In this document: in pieces, positions 1-7,055 of the stretch
How positions within the stretch are numbered: the first letter of the stretch is position 1
Layout: the number at the start of each line of letters is the position of its first letter
Assembly (NCBI GenBank): GCA_034716155.1
Contig: JAYEFR010000261.1
Span: 1-7,373, forward strand
DNA length: 7,373 nt
Reading direction: 5' to 3'
Origin: JAGGYK01 sp034716155
GTDB lineage: Bacteria > Desulfobacterota > Desulfomonilia > UBA1062
Made by a program: the position numbers and the translations under genes
The notes under the pieces: generated by a model
Told to the model about the DNA's origin: nothing
The model's input: the letters and a program-made list of their open reading frames with translations, nothing else
Database searches by the model: none

Positions 1-750
1 TCCACCACCACCGAACGAACCAAATCCACCCCCGCCAAAGCTGCCAAGGCCGCCGGATCCTCGTGACCCTCCAGACCAGGAGCTGCCTAGAAGCGTGCCT
101 AAAAGAAGCATGCCCACAAGTCCTCTTGATCTTGGGTTAAACAACGAGGATATGATTATAAGGATTATGACAAGCGTGAACAGGCTACCCAGCGGAGATG
201 CAGACCTTGTTCGCTTGGGCTGAATCTTTGGCAGGCCTGTAAGCTCCACCCCCTCGGCAGAGGCAATGGTATGCATGATAACGATTGCCGTGGCGTAGAT
301 ACCCCCTGTATAGTCACCTGTCTTGAACCTTGGGACAAGATATTTTCTGGCAATGCTACCTGAAAGGCTGTCAGGAAGGATGGATTCAAGCCCGTATCCT
401 GTTTCAATACGGTATTTCCTGTCATTTACAGCCACAACCATGAGGATACCGTTATCTTTTTCCTTTTGCCCAAGGGTCCACTGTTCTGCTTTTTCAAGGG
501 CAAACTCCTCGATAGGGATACCTTCTGTTGAATCAACCGTGAGGATGACCATCTGTACCCCTGTTTTCTGTTCCAATTCCTGGAGGTTTCCTGCGAGCCT
601 TTGGCGGATGCTATTTTCAATGATGCCTGCGCTGTCTACCACATAGGATGCAGGCATTCTTGCTGCCAGGGTCAGACCTGCTAAGACAAGAATAACAGGG
701 ATGAGAATGAGTTTATATAGCAATCTCATCAACTTTGGCCGAGAGCTCAT
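1..750 (-). CDS. TPM-domain (YgcG-like) exported membrane protein, 3' end cut off by window
   Basis: The minus-strand frame stays open from 750 to base 1 and continues outside the window. The first 30 residues form a signal peptide or anchor (basic start, then a Leu/Ile/Val core ending LTLAA). A TPM domain (PF04536, TLP18.3/Psb32/MOLO-1 family) follows at about residues 35-155, with family-like blocks DNGILMVVAV (99-108), ETGYGLE (116-122) and GDYTGGIY (145-152). Hydrophobic stretches at about 190-204 and 211-222 precede a Gly-rich tail with GGGGFGSFGGGG at the window edge, as is usual in YgcG-like proteins. The domain therefore probably lies outside the cytoplasm on a membrane anchor. Its biochemical role in bacteria is poorly defined; phosphatase activity is known for a plant relative. 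The start is uncertain: ATG at 750 has only a weak, distant GAGGTG, and ATG at 729 (residue 8) would give a neater signal peptide. It overlaps the end of the nucleotidyltransferase gene by 38 (or 17) bases, so the two are likely cotranscribed. Confidence 0.88.
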   Translation of the reverse strand, partial: MSSRPKLMRLLYKLILIPVILVLAGLTLAARMPASYVVDSAGIIENSIRQRLAGNLQELEQKTGVQMVILTVDSTEGIPIEEFALEKAEQWTLGQKEKDNGILMVVAVNDRKYRIETGYGLESILPDSLSGSIARKYLVPRFKTGDYTGGIYATAIVIMHTIASAEGVELTGLPKIQPKRTRSASPLGSLFTLVIILIIISSLFNPRSRGLVGMLLLGTLLGSSWSGGSRGSGGLGSFGGGGFGSFGGGG

Positions 751-1501
751 GTGTTATTTTATACACCTCGTCGAAAAGTCTGTGTGCCTGCTCTGTGGGA
801 ACAGATGGCCTCTTTTTTGTCCTTAATCCTTGTATCTCTTTGAGACAATCCATGGGTATGGAAAAGGTTTTTTCCATACCTTTTAACACCTCGGCCTTGA
901 GTATAGGCGGGCCCTCGACGCCTTGCTCTAAATAGAGAATAGCCCGAAACAAGGGAAAAAATCCCGGGTATGCATCGAACAGGAGCTGAGAAAGGGCGTT
1001 CTTTTTCCCTGATGCCACAATAAAGCCCTGCCTTAAGTGGATGAGCTTGGCCTTTAATGCACTCTCGCACTGCAATCTGAGCATGGGTTTTTCGATAGCG
1101 ATATCAGAGAACACGTCATTGCCATATATGGTTTTGTGGAGCAACTTGATGTCCAGAAACTCGATTGGGAATACATCCAGCGATCTTGCGATGTAATCAC
1201 CGGTCATGATAAGGGGCGCCCTCACACCCTTTTTCCCGTAGCGGCTTCCCATGGAGGCAAGACTATCAAGCACCGGGATTTTCATCTCTTTGAGCACAAG
1301 GACAGAGTTTATATCCGACAAACCATCGACAAAGTCTTTGGTCAGGACGCTACCTGTAATGGCTATGGCATCACAGTTGTCTTGAAGCATTGAGATGAGA
1401 TCTTGTGCAAATTCCTGTATTATAGATGCTGCCTTGTCGGGCAGCCCTCTTATATCCAGTTTGTTATTTTGTTTTTCCATCTTGGTATAAAGGTATAACA
1501 T
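713..1501 (-). CDS. Divergent nucleotidyltransferase-fold protein
   Basis: The 262-residue product has the signature of the DNA polymerase beta-like nucleotidyltransferase superfamily. Residues 46-70 read as a beta strand, Gly50-Ser51, then a loop and strand with LSDINSVLVL (61-70), matching the GS...SDxD pattern. The second acidic position is Asn65 instead of Asp. A later acidic strand, FPIEFLDIKLLHKTIYG (111-127), probably supplies Glu114 or Asp117 as the third acidic residue. The remainder (about 140-262) looks helical, with no membrane segment, so the protein should be cytosolic. The substrate is unknown; relatives of this fold transfer nucleotides to antibiotics, proteins or RNA. The start is ambiguous: ATG at 1501 has no clear Shine-Dalgarno, and ATG at 1480 (residue 8, MEKQNNKLD) is equally plausible. 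It overlaps the TPM gene downstream, and a repeat block lies just upstream. The fold is fairly sure; activity is not. Confidence 0.75.
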   Translation of the reverse strand: MLYLYTKMEKQNNKLDIRGLPDKAASIIQEFAQDLISMLQDNCDAIAITGSVLTKDFVDGLSDINSVLVLKEMKIPVLDSLASMGSRYGKKGVRAPLIMTGDYIARSLDVFPIEFLDIKLLHKTIYGNDVFSDIAIEKPMLRLQCESALKAKLIHLRQGFIVASGKKNALSQLLFDAYPGFFPLFRAILYLEQGVEGPPILKAEVLKGMEKTFSIPMDCLKEIQGLRTKKRPSVPTEQAHRLFDEVYKITHELSAKVDEIAI

Positions 1502-1522
1502 GGCGATCTTTTCTTATCCAGC

Positions 1523-1548
1523 CTTAATTGATAATTTTCGTAAAAAGT
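1523..1548 (+). repeat. Half copy of the CTTAATTGAT...TTCGTAAAAAGT repeat
   Basis: CTTAATTGAT, four bases, then TTCGTAAAAAGT. The same two blocks recur at 1661-1685 with a three-base gap. This copy lacks the left arm ACTTTTTACGA that makes the second copy palindromic, so it looks truncated. The pair forms direct repeats flanking the stem-loop at 1566-1634. Confidence 0.8.
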
Positions 1549-1565
1549 CTGAAAAATACTCTTTT

Positions 1566-1634
1566 GTCATTCTGAGCGATAGCGAAGAATCTAATATCAT
1601 TGAGATTCTTCGTCGCTCCGCTCCTCAGAATGAC
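1566..1634. repeat. Stem-loop repeat, GTCATTCTGAG type
   Basis: Perfect 11-bp arms GTCATTCTGAG (1566-1576) and CTCAGAATGAC (1624-1634). Inner segments AGCGAAGAATCT (1581-1592) and AGATTCTTCGTCGCT (1603-1617) are also nearly complementary, so the RNA or DNA could fold into one long imperfect hairpin. This is a commonly seen type of dispersed palindromic repeat. Confidence 0.85.
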
Positions 1635-1643
1635 ACTGCGTGG

Positions 1644-1685
1644 ACTTTTTACGAGACCGTCTTAATTGATGGCTTCGTAAAAAGT
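1644..1685. repeat. Stem-loop repeat, ACTTTTTACGA type
   Basis: Perfect 11-bp arms ACTTTTTACGA (1644-1654) and TCGTAAAAAGT (1675-1685) around a 20-base loop containing CTTAATTGAT. It is the complete form of the half copy at 1523-1548. Confidence 0.85.
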
Positions 1686-1696
1686 AACTGGGCATG

Positions 1697-1794
1697 TCAT
1701 TGCGAGGAGCTCGCTACAGGCGGACGACGAAGCAATCCCATTGATTGCACGCGGTTAGAGATTGCTCCGTCCGTCTCCTGTGGACTCGCAATGA
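1697..1794. repeat. Stem-loop repeat, TCATTGCGAG type
   Basis: Perfect 10-bp outer arms TCATTGCGAG (1697-1706) and CTCGCAATGA (1785-1794). Inner arms at 1714-1737 and 1760-1783 are complementary with few mismatches (GAAGCAATC pairs with GATTGCTCC-like sequence). It starts 11 bases past the radical SAM stop codon, so on that transcript it would form a large hairpin in the 3' untranslated region. It has no T-run, so it may protect or stall the transcript rather than end it. Confidence 0.85.
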
Positions 1795-1805
1795 TAATAT
1801 AGGTA

Positions 1806-4190
1806 TTATAAAGGGCTCGTTTGAGACCTTTCCGGGTCTCTTATCATTTTCTCATCCGTGGCAGGGCTCGATTCTGCAAAGAGAGTTCTCACCTTGATGA
1901 TATCTTGAGCTTTGATTTCTTCTTGTGCAAAGTTTTTTGTAATTGCCAGAGGGGATATGGTCTTCCCATCTACGAATTTGATCTTCATGGTTGTCTCGTC
2001 AAAAAGATCCAGGAAATCCCATACCCGCAAAGGTTTGTTTCCCTTGGCAATGCACGCATCATCCCCGATATTGAGTGTGATGGGATGAAGGAATTTGAAT
2101 ACATAGGCCTGGACCTGACTTATCTTTCCCTTCGAGCAGGAAAGGATATCAGTCCCCTTAGGGAGCTGTTGTGTGATAAGGGAGATGATTTCTTTCGGGT
2201 CGATCTCTTTCTTTAGGTCACATTGGAAGTACTCGCCCTGTGATGGGATACCAAAGGATACGGGGGGAGTACACTTTATTTTCACAGTAGGGCTGAAACC
2301 TTCGGTATAGTGTACAGGGAGCCCAGAGCGCCTGACAGCCCTTTTTATCATTTCAAGCCAGTCTCTTGCCCCTGTAAACCTCAAAGGGCCTTCCTTGGTA
2401 AGACCTATTACATATGGGTTGTGGCTACTATCTTTTGTTATTTCAAATATATCAATGGGACTCCCACTATCCCTTATGATATTTTTTACATCACCTGCGC
2501 ATGCGCCGCATGTAGTACACCCGTTATATCTGCAATCCGGTGTGGCGATGCCTTTATAGGCCTTGGCTCTCTCCTCTAATAAAAATTTTTTATCAATTTG
2601 CATATCTATAAAATCCCATGGCAGGGTCTTTTTTTCATCCCTTGGCATTAGATAATTATACGGGTCTATCCCTAGCTTATCAAAGGCATCCACCCAGGTC
2701 TTCAAACGGAATTGATCGCCCCAGGGATCAAGATATGCCCCTAGGTCAGAGGCCTTTACTATAACTTGGCCTAATTTAGCATCACCCCTTGCAAATACCC
2801 CTTCAAGGAAGGTCATCCCCGGCTCTTGCCACTTTAGGGACAGGGTCTTTTTTTTGAGGCGCTTCTTTAAGAGATTGAGCAAAGTGACATGTGTATCCAT
2901 GGGAATTTGGGCCTCCCATTGAAATGGGGTAAATGGCTTCGGTATGAAGGCAGATACGCTTATAGAGACCCTGCCGTTTCTAAATTCCCTTGATATATCA
3001 TGAGAGAGTCTTATTATGGCATCAATATCTTCTTCGCCTTCTGTGGGCAGCCCTATCATAAAATAGAGTTTTACAGAGCGCCAACCGAGGTCTTTTATTA
3101 TCCGTATGCTATTCATTAAGTCCTGTTCTGTATTACCTTTATTGATTACCTGCCTTAACCTGTCCGTGGCTGCTTCCGGGGCAAGGGTGAATCCTGTTTT
3201 CTTTAAAGGGGAGATGATATCTACGGTATCTTTTTTGAGCCCTTCTACCCTGATCGATGGGATACCTATTGATATCTCCCTGGATGGGTGGGCAAGAGAT
3301 GCTATTAATGAATCTATATAACTTAGATCAGTGGCGGAAAGGGCCATAATTGATATATCATCATAGCCTGTAGATTTGATAGTCCCCTTAAAGGTATTCA
3401 CAACTGATTCAAAAGAGCGCTCTCTGTATGGCCTGTATATCATCCCTGCCTGACAGAATCTGCAACCCCTGGTGCATCCGCGTGCCGCCTCTACCCCAAT
3501 GCGGTCATGTACAATCGATGTATTCGGCACGACTATAGCTTCCGGGAATGGAAAGGAGTCCAGGTCTTTCAGGATTTTTCGCCTTGCCCTTTTTGTCTTG
3601 CCAGGGACAAAAACACCGTCTATTTCAGAAAATGCAATGATACGTTCATTACGATCCCTTGTCTGAAGGCAGATATGTGCCATTTCCCGGACTATCTCCT
3701 CGCCGTCTCCTATTACAATAAGGTCAAAGAAATCGATGAAAGGGCAGGGGTTGGATGTAGATGTCCCACCTGCAATAACGATTGGATCTCTTGACGAGCG
3801 ATCCATGGCATACACTGGTATATGCGATAGTTTCAACATCCTTACTATAGTAGTATATGCCAGCTCATAGAGGATCGAGAAGCCCACCACATCAAATGTA
3901 TTTAAAGGCCTTTTCTCCTCAAGGCTGAACAGGGGCATGGTTTTTTCTTCTAAAAGATCTGCCATATCAGGCCAGGGGGCGAAGACCCTCTGTGCCCATA
4001 CACCCTTTATGGAGTTCAGGATGTGGTAGAGTATCTTGATGCCCGCATGAGACATACCTATCTCATAGGTATCAGGAAATGCCAGGGCAAAGCGTGCATT
4101 AACTTCAGAAGGGTCTTTAAGCACCTGGTTTATTTCCCCGCCAAGATAGCGTGCGGGCCTATTTATATGATACAGTATATCCTCTGTCAT
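1806..4190 (-). CDS. B12-binding-like/radical SAM protein fused to DUF2344 (TIGR03960-like)
   Basis: The 794-residue product belongs to the uncharacterised radical SAM fusion family (TIGR03960-like, C-terminal TIGR03936/DUF2344). Residues about 10-175 form a cobalamin-binding-like domain (RPARYLGGEIN, FPDTYEIGMSHAGIKILYHI, FAPWPDM, VIAGGTSTSNP, VIGDGEE). The radical SAM core starts with CTRGCRFC, where Cys239, Cys243 and Cys246 form the CxxxCxxC that binds the [4Fe-4S]-SAM cluster. After the core comes a second Cys group (553, 558, 561, 564; Cx4Cx2Cx2C) that could bind an auxiliary Fe-S cluster. DUF2344 runs from about 593 (GPLRFTG at 601-607, then HYTEGFSP) to near the end. The reaction and substrate are unknown. 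Relatives are often found beside ribonuclease E/G and ribosomal L21 genes; here the partner is an MBL hydrolase. The ATG at 4190 overlaps the hydrolase stop (ATGA) and has no Shine-Dalgarno (ACATTTTCCTC precedes it), so it probably depends on coupling. Length and domains look complete. Confidence 0.93.
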   Translation of the reverse strand: MTEDILYHINRPARYLGGEINQVLKDPSEVNARFALAFPDTYEIGMSHAGIKILYHILNSIKGVWAQRVFAPWPDMADLLEEKTMPLFSLEEKRPLNTFDVVGFSILYELAYTTIVRMLKLSHIPVYAMDRSSRDPIVIAGGTSTSNPCPFIDFFDLIVIGDGEEIVREMAHICLQTRDRNERIIAFSEIDGVFVPGKTKRARRKILKDLDSFPFPEAIVVPNTSIVHDRIGVEAARGCTRGCRFCQAGMIYRPYRERSFESVVNTFKGTIKSTGYDDISIMALSATDLSYIDSLIASLAHPSREISIGIPSIRVEGLKKDTVDIISPLKKTGFTLAPEAATDRLRQVINKGNTEQDLMNSIRIIKDLGWRSVKLYFMIGLPTEGEEDIDAIIRLSHDISREFRNGRVSISVSAFIPKPFTPFQWEAQIPMDTHVTLLNLLKKRLKKKTLSLKWQEPGMTFLEGVFARGDAKLGQVIVKASDLGAYLDPWGDQFRLKTWVDAFDKLGIDPYNYLMPRDEKKTLPWDFIDMQIDKKFLLEERAKAYKGIATPDCRYNGCTTCGACAGDVKNIIRDSGSPIDIFEITKDSSHNPYVIGLTKEGPLRFTGARDWLEMIKRAVRRSGLPVHYTEGFSPTVKIKCTPPVSFGIPSQGEYFQCDLKKEIDPKEIISLITQQLPKGTDILSCSKGKISQVQAYVFKFLHPITLNIGDDACIAKGNKPLRVWDFLDLFDETTMKIKFVDGKTISPLAITKNFAQEEIKAQDIIKVRTLFAESSPATDEKMIRDPERSQTSPL
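4187..4190 (-). promoter_or_regulatory. ATGA stop/start overlap (translational coupling)
   Basis: On the minus strand the radical SAM ATG (4190-4188) overlaps the hydrolase TGA (4189-4187). No purine-rich Shine-Dalgarno precedes the radical SAM start, so ribosomes ending the hydrolase likely re-initiate here. This would keep the two proteins at linked levels. Confidence 0.85.
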
Positions 4191-5143
4191 GAGGAAAATG
4201 TCATCTTTGTCCCTGACATATTAAGCAGAAATTTGGATGGCATCTCATGTTCTATATCCAAGCAGGCGCGTCTGCCTGTGCAGTGGGTTGGTATCACATA
4301 GTCAGGATCCATTCTCTTTAATTCATCTATGGTGGGGGCAATTATTGGTTCAAATACAGGCCCTGAGAGATGAAATCCTCCCATAATGGCATGTATTTTT
4401 TCTATCCCTGTAACACTTTTGGCATGGTTTACAGTATTTATAACCCCGGAATGCGCACAGCCGGAAAGTATCACCAAGCCCTTTGACCTTAAATTCATTA
4501 CTATCGCGGTATCATCCTCTATGGGGTCCCATAACTCTTTGCCATCCTCTTCATAAAACCCATTAGGCATGCCCTTTTCAAAGGAGGTCTGCCTTGGGAT
4601 CTCTCCAAGAAAGATTATTCCTCCGTCCAAAAGGGACAGTGGTCCCCGGCTCTCTACAATATTAACACCCGCGTCTGTCACCTCTTTTTTATCAAGACAG
4701 GGGAAGTAGACCTTGATTTGTTCCCCAAATTTTATATATCTTTTGTCCCTGAATGCTGCAGGGTGAAGAATAAGGTCTATCTTGTCCCTTTTCATGGCAT
4801 TTATCACAGTTAGCATTCCACCAAAGTGATCCATGTGTCCATGTGAAAGACAGGTAAGCTCGATCTCATCAAGATTTACATCCAGGGCATCTATATTATG
4901 AAGCACGCCCCACTTCGAATAACCGAAGTCAAAGAGGAGTGATAGCGACTCATCTCCTAGTTTGATTTTTACTAAAGCGGAAAAACCATGCTCGGCTATT
5001 ATAGAGTTTTTGATATACATGTCCTTTAATGGCGCCGCCCTTGATATAATAGGGCCGCCGCCTTGGTCAAGCAGGTCTATGTAATTATCCTGCAATGTAA
5101 GGACCTCTACGCTGTCTATCTCTTTGATTTTCACTCTATCCAT
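4187..5143 (-). CDS. MBL-fold metal-dependent hydrolase, COG1237 family
   Basis: The 318-residue metallo-beta-lactamase-fold protein has the full metal-binding set: SHGHMDH (His101, His103, Asp105, His106), SGCAHSG (His231), GGFHLSG (His258) and PTHCTG (His287). An acidic DD pair lies at 210-211. GGFHL and the late HCTG motif are typical of COG1237. Members are often annotated, after an archaeal protein, as a dihydropterin ribofuranosyl-aminobenzene 5'-phosphate synthase of methanopterin synthesis. That name should not be carried over to this protein without support: nothing else in the window belongs to that pathway. No signal peptide is seen, so it should be cytosolic. The start is firm because AGGAGGT lies four bases upstream. 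It is first in the cluster, ends in an ATGA overlap with the radical SAM gene, and probably acts on a related substrate. Confidence 0.93.
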   Translation of the reverse strand: MDRVKIKEIDSVEVLTLQDNYIDLLDQGGGPIISRAAPLKDMYIKNSIIAEHGFSALVKIKLGDESLSLLFDFGYSKWGVLHNIDALDVNLDEIELTCLSHGHMDHFGGMLTVINAMKRDKIDLILHPAAFRDKRYIKFGEQIKVYFPCLDKKEVTDAGVNIVESRGPLSLLDGGIIFLGEIPRQTSFEKGMPNGFYEEDGKELWDPIEDDTAIVMNLRSKGLVILSGCAHSGVINTVNHAKSVTGIEKIHAIMGGFHLSGPVFEPIIAPTIDELKRMDPDYVIPTHCTGRRACLDIEHEMPSKFLLNMSGTKMTFSS

Positions 5144-5147
5144 AATT

Positions 5148-5157
5148 ACCTCCTTTT
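5148..5157 (-). promoter_or_regulatory. Strong ribosome binding site of the MBL hydrolase gene
   Basis: On the minus strand AAAAGGAGGT is followed by AATT and ATG. This near-perfect Shine-Dalgarno fixes the start at 5143. It contrasts with the missing site of the coupled downstream gene. Confidence 0.9.
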
Positions 5158-5307
5158 ATTTTGGTAAAACATCTTTTCCTAATACTCAGCTATTTCACCA
5201 CCCCAAAATAAACCCCTGATCCCTGACCCCTATTTCCATATAAACCATCACGGCCTTTTTGGCCACAGCCTCTTTACCATTTATTAGGTCGCTTTTTCAT
5301 ATAATAC

Positions 5308-5337
5308 TTGATCTTTCGGTCTAAATCAGTATAAAAT
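5308..5337 (+). promoter_or_regulatory. pckA: Candidate sigma-70-type promoter of pckA
   Basis: TTGATC (5308-5313) and TATAAA (5330-5335) are 16 bases apart, close to the housekeeping consensus, with the extended AT run TATAAAAT. Transcription would begin about 5342-5345, giving a short leader ending in the ribosome binding site. This is inferred from consensus matching only. Confidence 0.5.
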
Positions 5338-5355
5338 GAAAAATCGTACTTCATG

Positions 5356-5361
5356 AGGAGG
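5356..5361 (+). promoter_or_regulatory. pckA: Ribosome binding site of pckA
   Basis: AGGAGG lies seven bases before the ATG at 5369, which is optimal spacing and settles the start. Confidence 0.9.
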
Positions 5362-5368
5362 AACATAT

Positions 5369-7018
5369 ATGGACTTTAAGGTAGCTATACAGGAATTATT
5401 AAGTAAACATCAGTGCTTATATAACAACATAGATAGATCTGCGCTTATAGAGGCGTGTATACATAACCAAGAGGCCTTTGTGAGTGCGGGTGGGGCGCTG
5501 GCCACATGGACGCCTGTTGAATCAACCGGCAGAAGCCCTAAGGACACAGTGTGCGTGCGAAGGCCTGAGAGTGAGTCAAATATAGACTGGGATTCCCCAA
5601 ACAATATACCGATTGATCATGTTACCTTTGATATACTCTTTGAGGATGCTATAAAAACCTTGTCTGCCAAGGAAAAGATATATTTGACGGATCGTGTATT
5701 AGGTGCTGATTCAACATATGCGCTCCCTGTAAAGTGTATTACAGATAATGCCCTGGCCGCCCTGTTTACCGACAACATGTTCAGGCCCATACCTGAAGAC
5801 ATAAAAGAAAGCATATTTTATAACAGGGGTTTTGTAATCCTGGTACTGCCCTATGACAAACTTGATCCAGACAGATATAAGGGCAGGCTAAGGGTAGATC
5901 CGGATACAGGGGAAACCTCCACCATGGCGATAGCTATGGATTTCGACAGAATGACAGGGATTGTATATGGCTCTGCATATGGTGGCAGTGTAAAGAAACT
6001 CATGTTTACTGTAATGAATTATATACTGCCGGCAGAGGGGATACTGCCGTTGCATTCATCTGCAAATGAAGGGAAAAACAAAGATGTTGCCATGTTTTTG
6101 GGGCTTTCAGGTACGGGAAAGACTACGTTGTCCGCAGATGCCTCACGGGCCCTCTTGGGTGATGATGAGCACGGCTGGGGGCCAAACGGGATAGCAAACT
6201 TTGAGTATGGGTGTTATGCAAAGCTGATAAATCTTGATCCTGAAAAGGAGCCTGAGATATACAATGCAGTCACACATAAGGCTGATTATCATGATCATGG
6301 CGCAATTGTAGAAAATGCCATGATGTATCCAGATGGCAAGTTTGATTTTTATGACAACAGGTTTACCGAAAATTCAAGGGTTTCCTACCCGCTCACATTT
6401 CTAAGAAATACAAAGCCTTCTTCAAGGGCAGGTCATCCTGATACCATTATATTTTTAACTGCTGATGCAAATGGCGTCCTTCCCCCTATTGCAAAGCTTA
6501 CCCCTGAGCAGGCCATGCTGTGGTTTCTCATGGGGTATACCAGCAAGCTTGCAGGGACGGAAACAGGGATAGTTGATCCGGTTTCAACGTTTTCCAGGTT
6601 TTTTGGAGAGCCATTTATGCCAAGAAACCCGGATGCGTATGCGACAATGCTGGGTGAGAATATGAAGAAATATGGCACCAAGGTCTATTTAGTAAATACA
6701 GGCTGGAGCGGGGGGCCATATGGTAAGGGGTCTCGTATGGACATAAACCTTACCAGGGCATTGTTAAACGCAGCTCATAACGGAGGCCTCTCCTCGGTTG
6801 AATTCAAAAATGACCCTATCTTCCATGTGCTTGTGCCTACCAGTTGCCCCAATATTCCCTCCCAGGATATACTCTTCCCGAAAAATACATGGGCGGACAA
6901 AGATGCCTATGATGAACGCGCAAAAAAGTTGGCAGCCCAGTTCAGTGCGCATTTTGACAAGGCATATGGGAATAAAGGCATCGACGAGGCAGTAAGAGCA
7001 CAGTGTCCTGGAAAGTAG
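5369..7018 (+). CDS. pckA: Phosphoenolpyruvate carboxykinase (ATP)
   Basis: The enzyme converts oxaloacetate and ATP to phosphoenolpyruvate, ADP and CO2 (EC 4.1.1.49) in the cytosol. This is the entry step of gluconeogenesis; in some anaerobes it runs in reverse. The 549 residues match the ATP-type family length of about 520-550. Visible motifs are TGRSPKD (53-59, substrate Arg55), the metal/substrate ligands Lys209-Lys210 and His229 (GGSVKK, PLHSSAN), the P-loop GLSGTGKTT (245-253, Lys251, Thr252), the metal site GDDEHGW (264-270, Asp265, Asp266), ENSRVSYPL (334-342, Arg337) and TGWSGGPYG in the C-terminal third. All expected catalytic residues are present, so it should be active. Small departures from the family are Ser230 where MHCSAN usually has Cys, and NFEYGCYAK where NFEGGCYAK is usual. 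The gene has its own candidate promoter and strong Shine-Dalgarno, is transcribed away from the MBL/radical SAM cluster, and appears to be monocistronic. Confidence 0.97.
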   Translation: MDFKVAIQELLSKHQCLYNNIDRSALIEACIHNQEAFVSAGGALATWTPVESTGRSPKDTVCVRRPESESNIDWDSPNNIPIDHVTFDILFEDAIKTLSAKEKIYLTDRVLGADSTYALPVKCITDNALAALFTDNMFRPIPEDIKESIFYNRGFVILVLPYDKLDPDRYKGRLRVDPDTGETSTMAIAMDFDRMTGIVYGSAYGGSVKKLMFTVMNYILPAEGILPLHSSANEGKNKDVAMFLGLSGTGKTTLSADASRALLGDDEHGWGPNGIANFEYGCYAKLINLDPEKEPEIYNAVTHKADYHDHGAIVENAMMYPDGKFDFYDNRFTENSRVSYPLTFLRNTKPSSRAGHPDTIIFLTADANGVLPPIAKLTPEQAMLWFLMGYTSKLAGTETGIVDPVSTFSRFFGEPFMPRNPDAYATMLGENMKKYGTKVYLVNTGWSGGPYGKGSRMDINLTRALLNAAHNGGLSSVEFKNDPIFHVLVPTSCPNIPSQDILFPKNTWADKDAYDERAKKLAAQFSAHFDKAYGNKGIDEAVRAQCPGK

Positions 7019-7055
7019 GACTATACGTAATTACTCAATAGCCTGATGACTTATG

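Larger units (their letters stand above)
1502..1805. repeat. Intergenic composite repeat block (three stem-loops plus a half copy)
   Basis: This 304-base gap between the radical SAM stop and the nucleotidyltransferase start is almost wholly made of palindromic modules, listed separately: a half copy at 1523-1548, then stem-loops at 1566-1634, 1644-1685 and 1697-1794. The modules have the look of dispersed, non-coding miniature palindromes that recur in many environmental bacterial genomes (recognised by style, not by search). They read through without stops on the plus strand for 100 codons, but the product is a translated repeat, not a protein. No convincing promoter was seen inside. Confidence 0.8.
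5144..5368. other. Divergent intergenic region between the MBL hydrolase gene and pckA
   Basis: This 225-base stretch must hold the start signals for both directions. A candidate plus-strand promoter is listed separately. For the minus strand I see no convincing -35/-10 pair. It also holds a small GGCC-TTTTT-GGCC hairpin (5252-5264) and a short CCCTGA doublet (CCCTGATCCCTGA, near 5215-5227). No gene was found. Confidence 0.7.

Noticed and set aside
165..620. Two minus-strand and one plus-strand short frames over this stretch
   Set aside because: They are out-of-frame shadows. The true frame is the TPM-domain gene, which runs off the left edge.
1500..1802. Plus-strand 100-codon open frame (contains VILSDSEESN)
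   Set aside because: It is a translation of the stem-loop repeat block; such repeats commonly give open frames. It has no Shine-Dalgarno and no protein-like domain.
1821..2216. Plus-strand 131-codon open frame
   Set aside because: It lies wholly inside the radical SAM/DUF2344 gene on the other strand, has no ribosome binding site, and its sequence is unlike any family I recognise.
5252..5264. GGCC-TTTTT-GGCC hairpin as a terminator or operator
   Set aside because: The stem is only four base pairs and does not extend, so it is too weak to call as a site.
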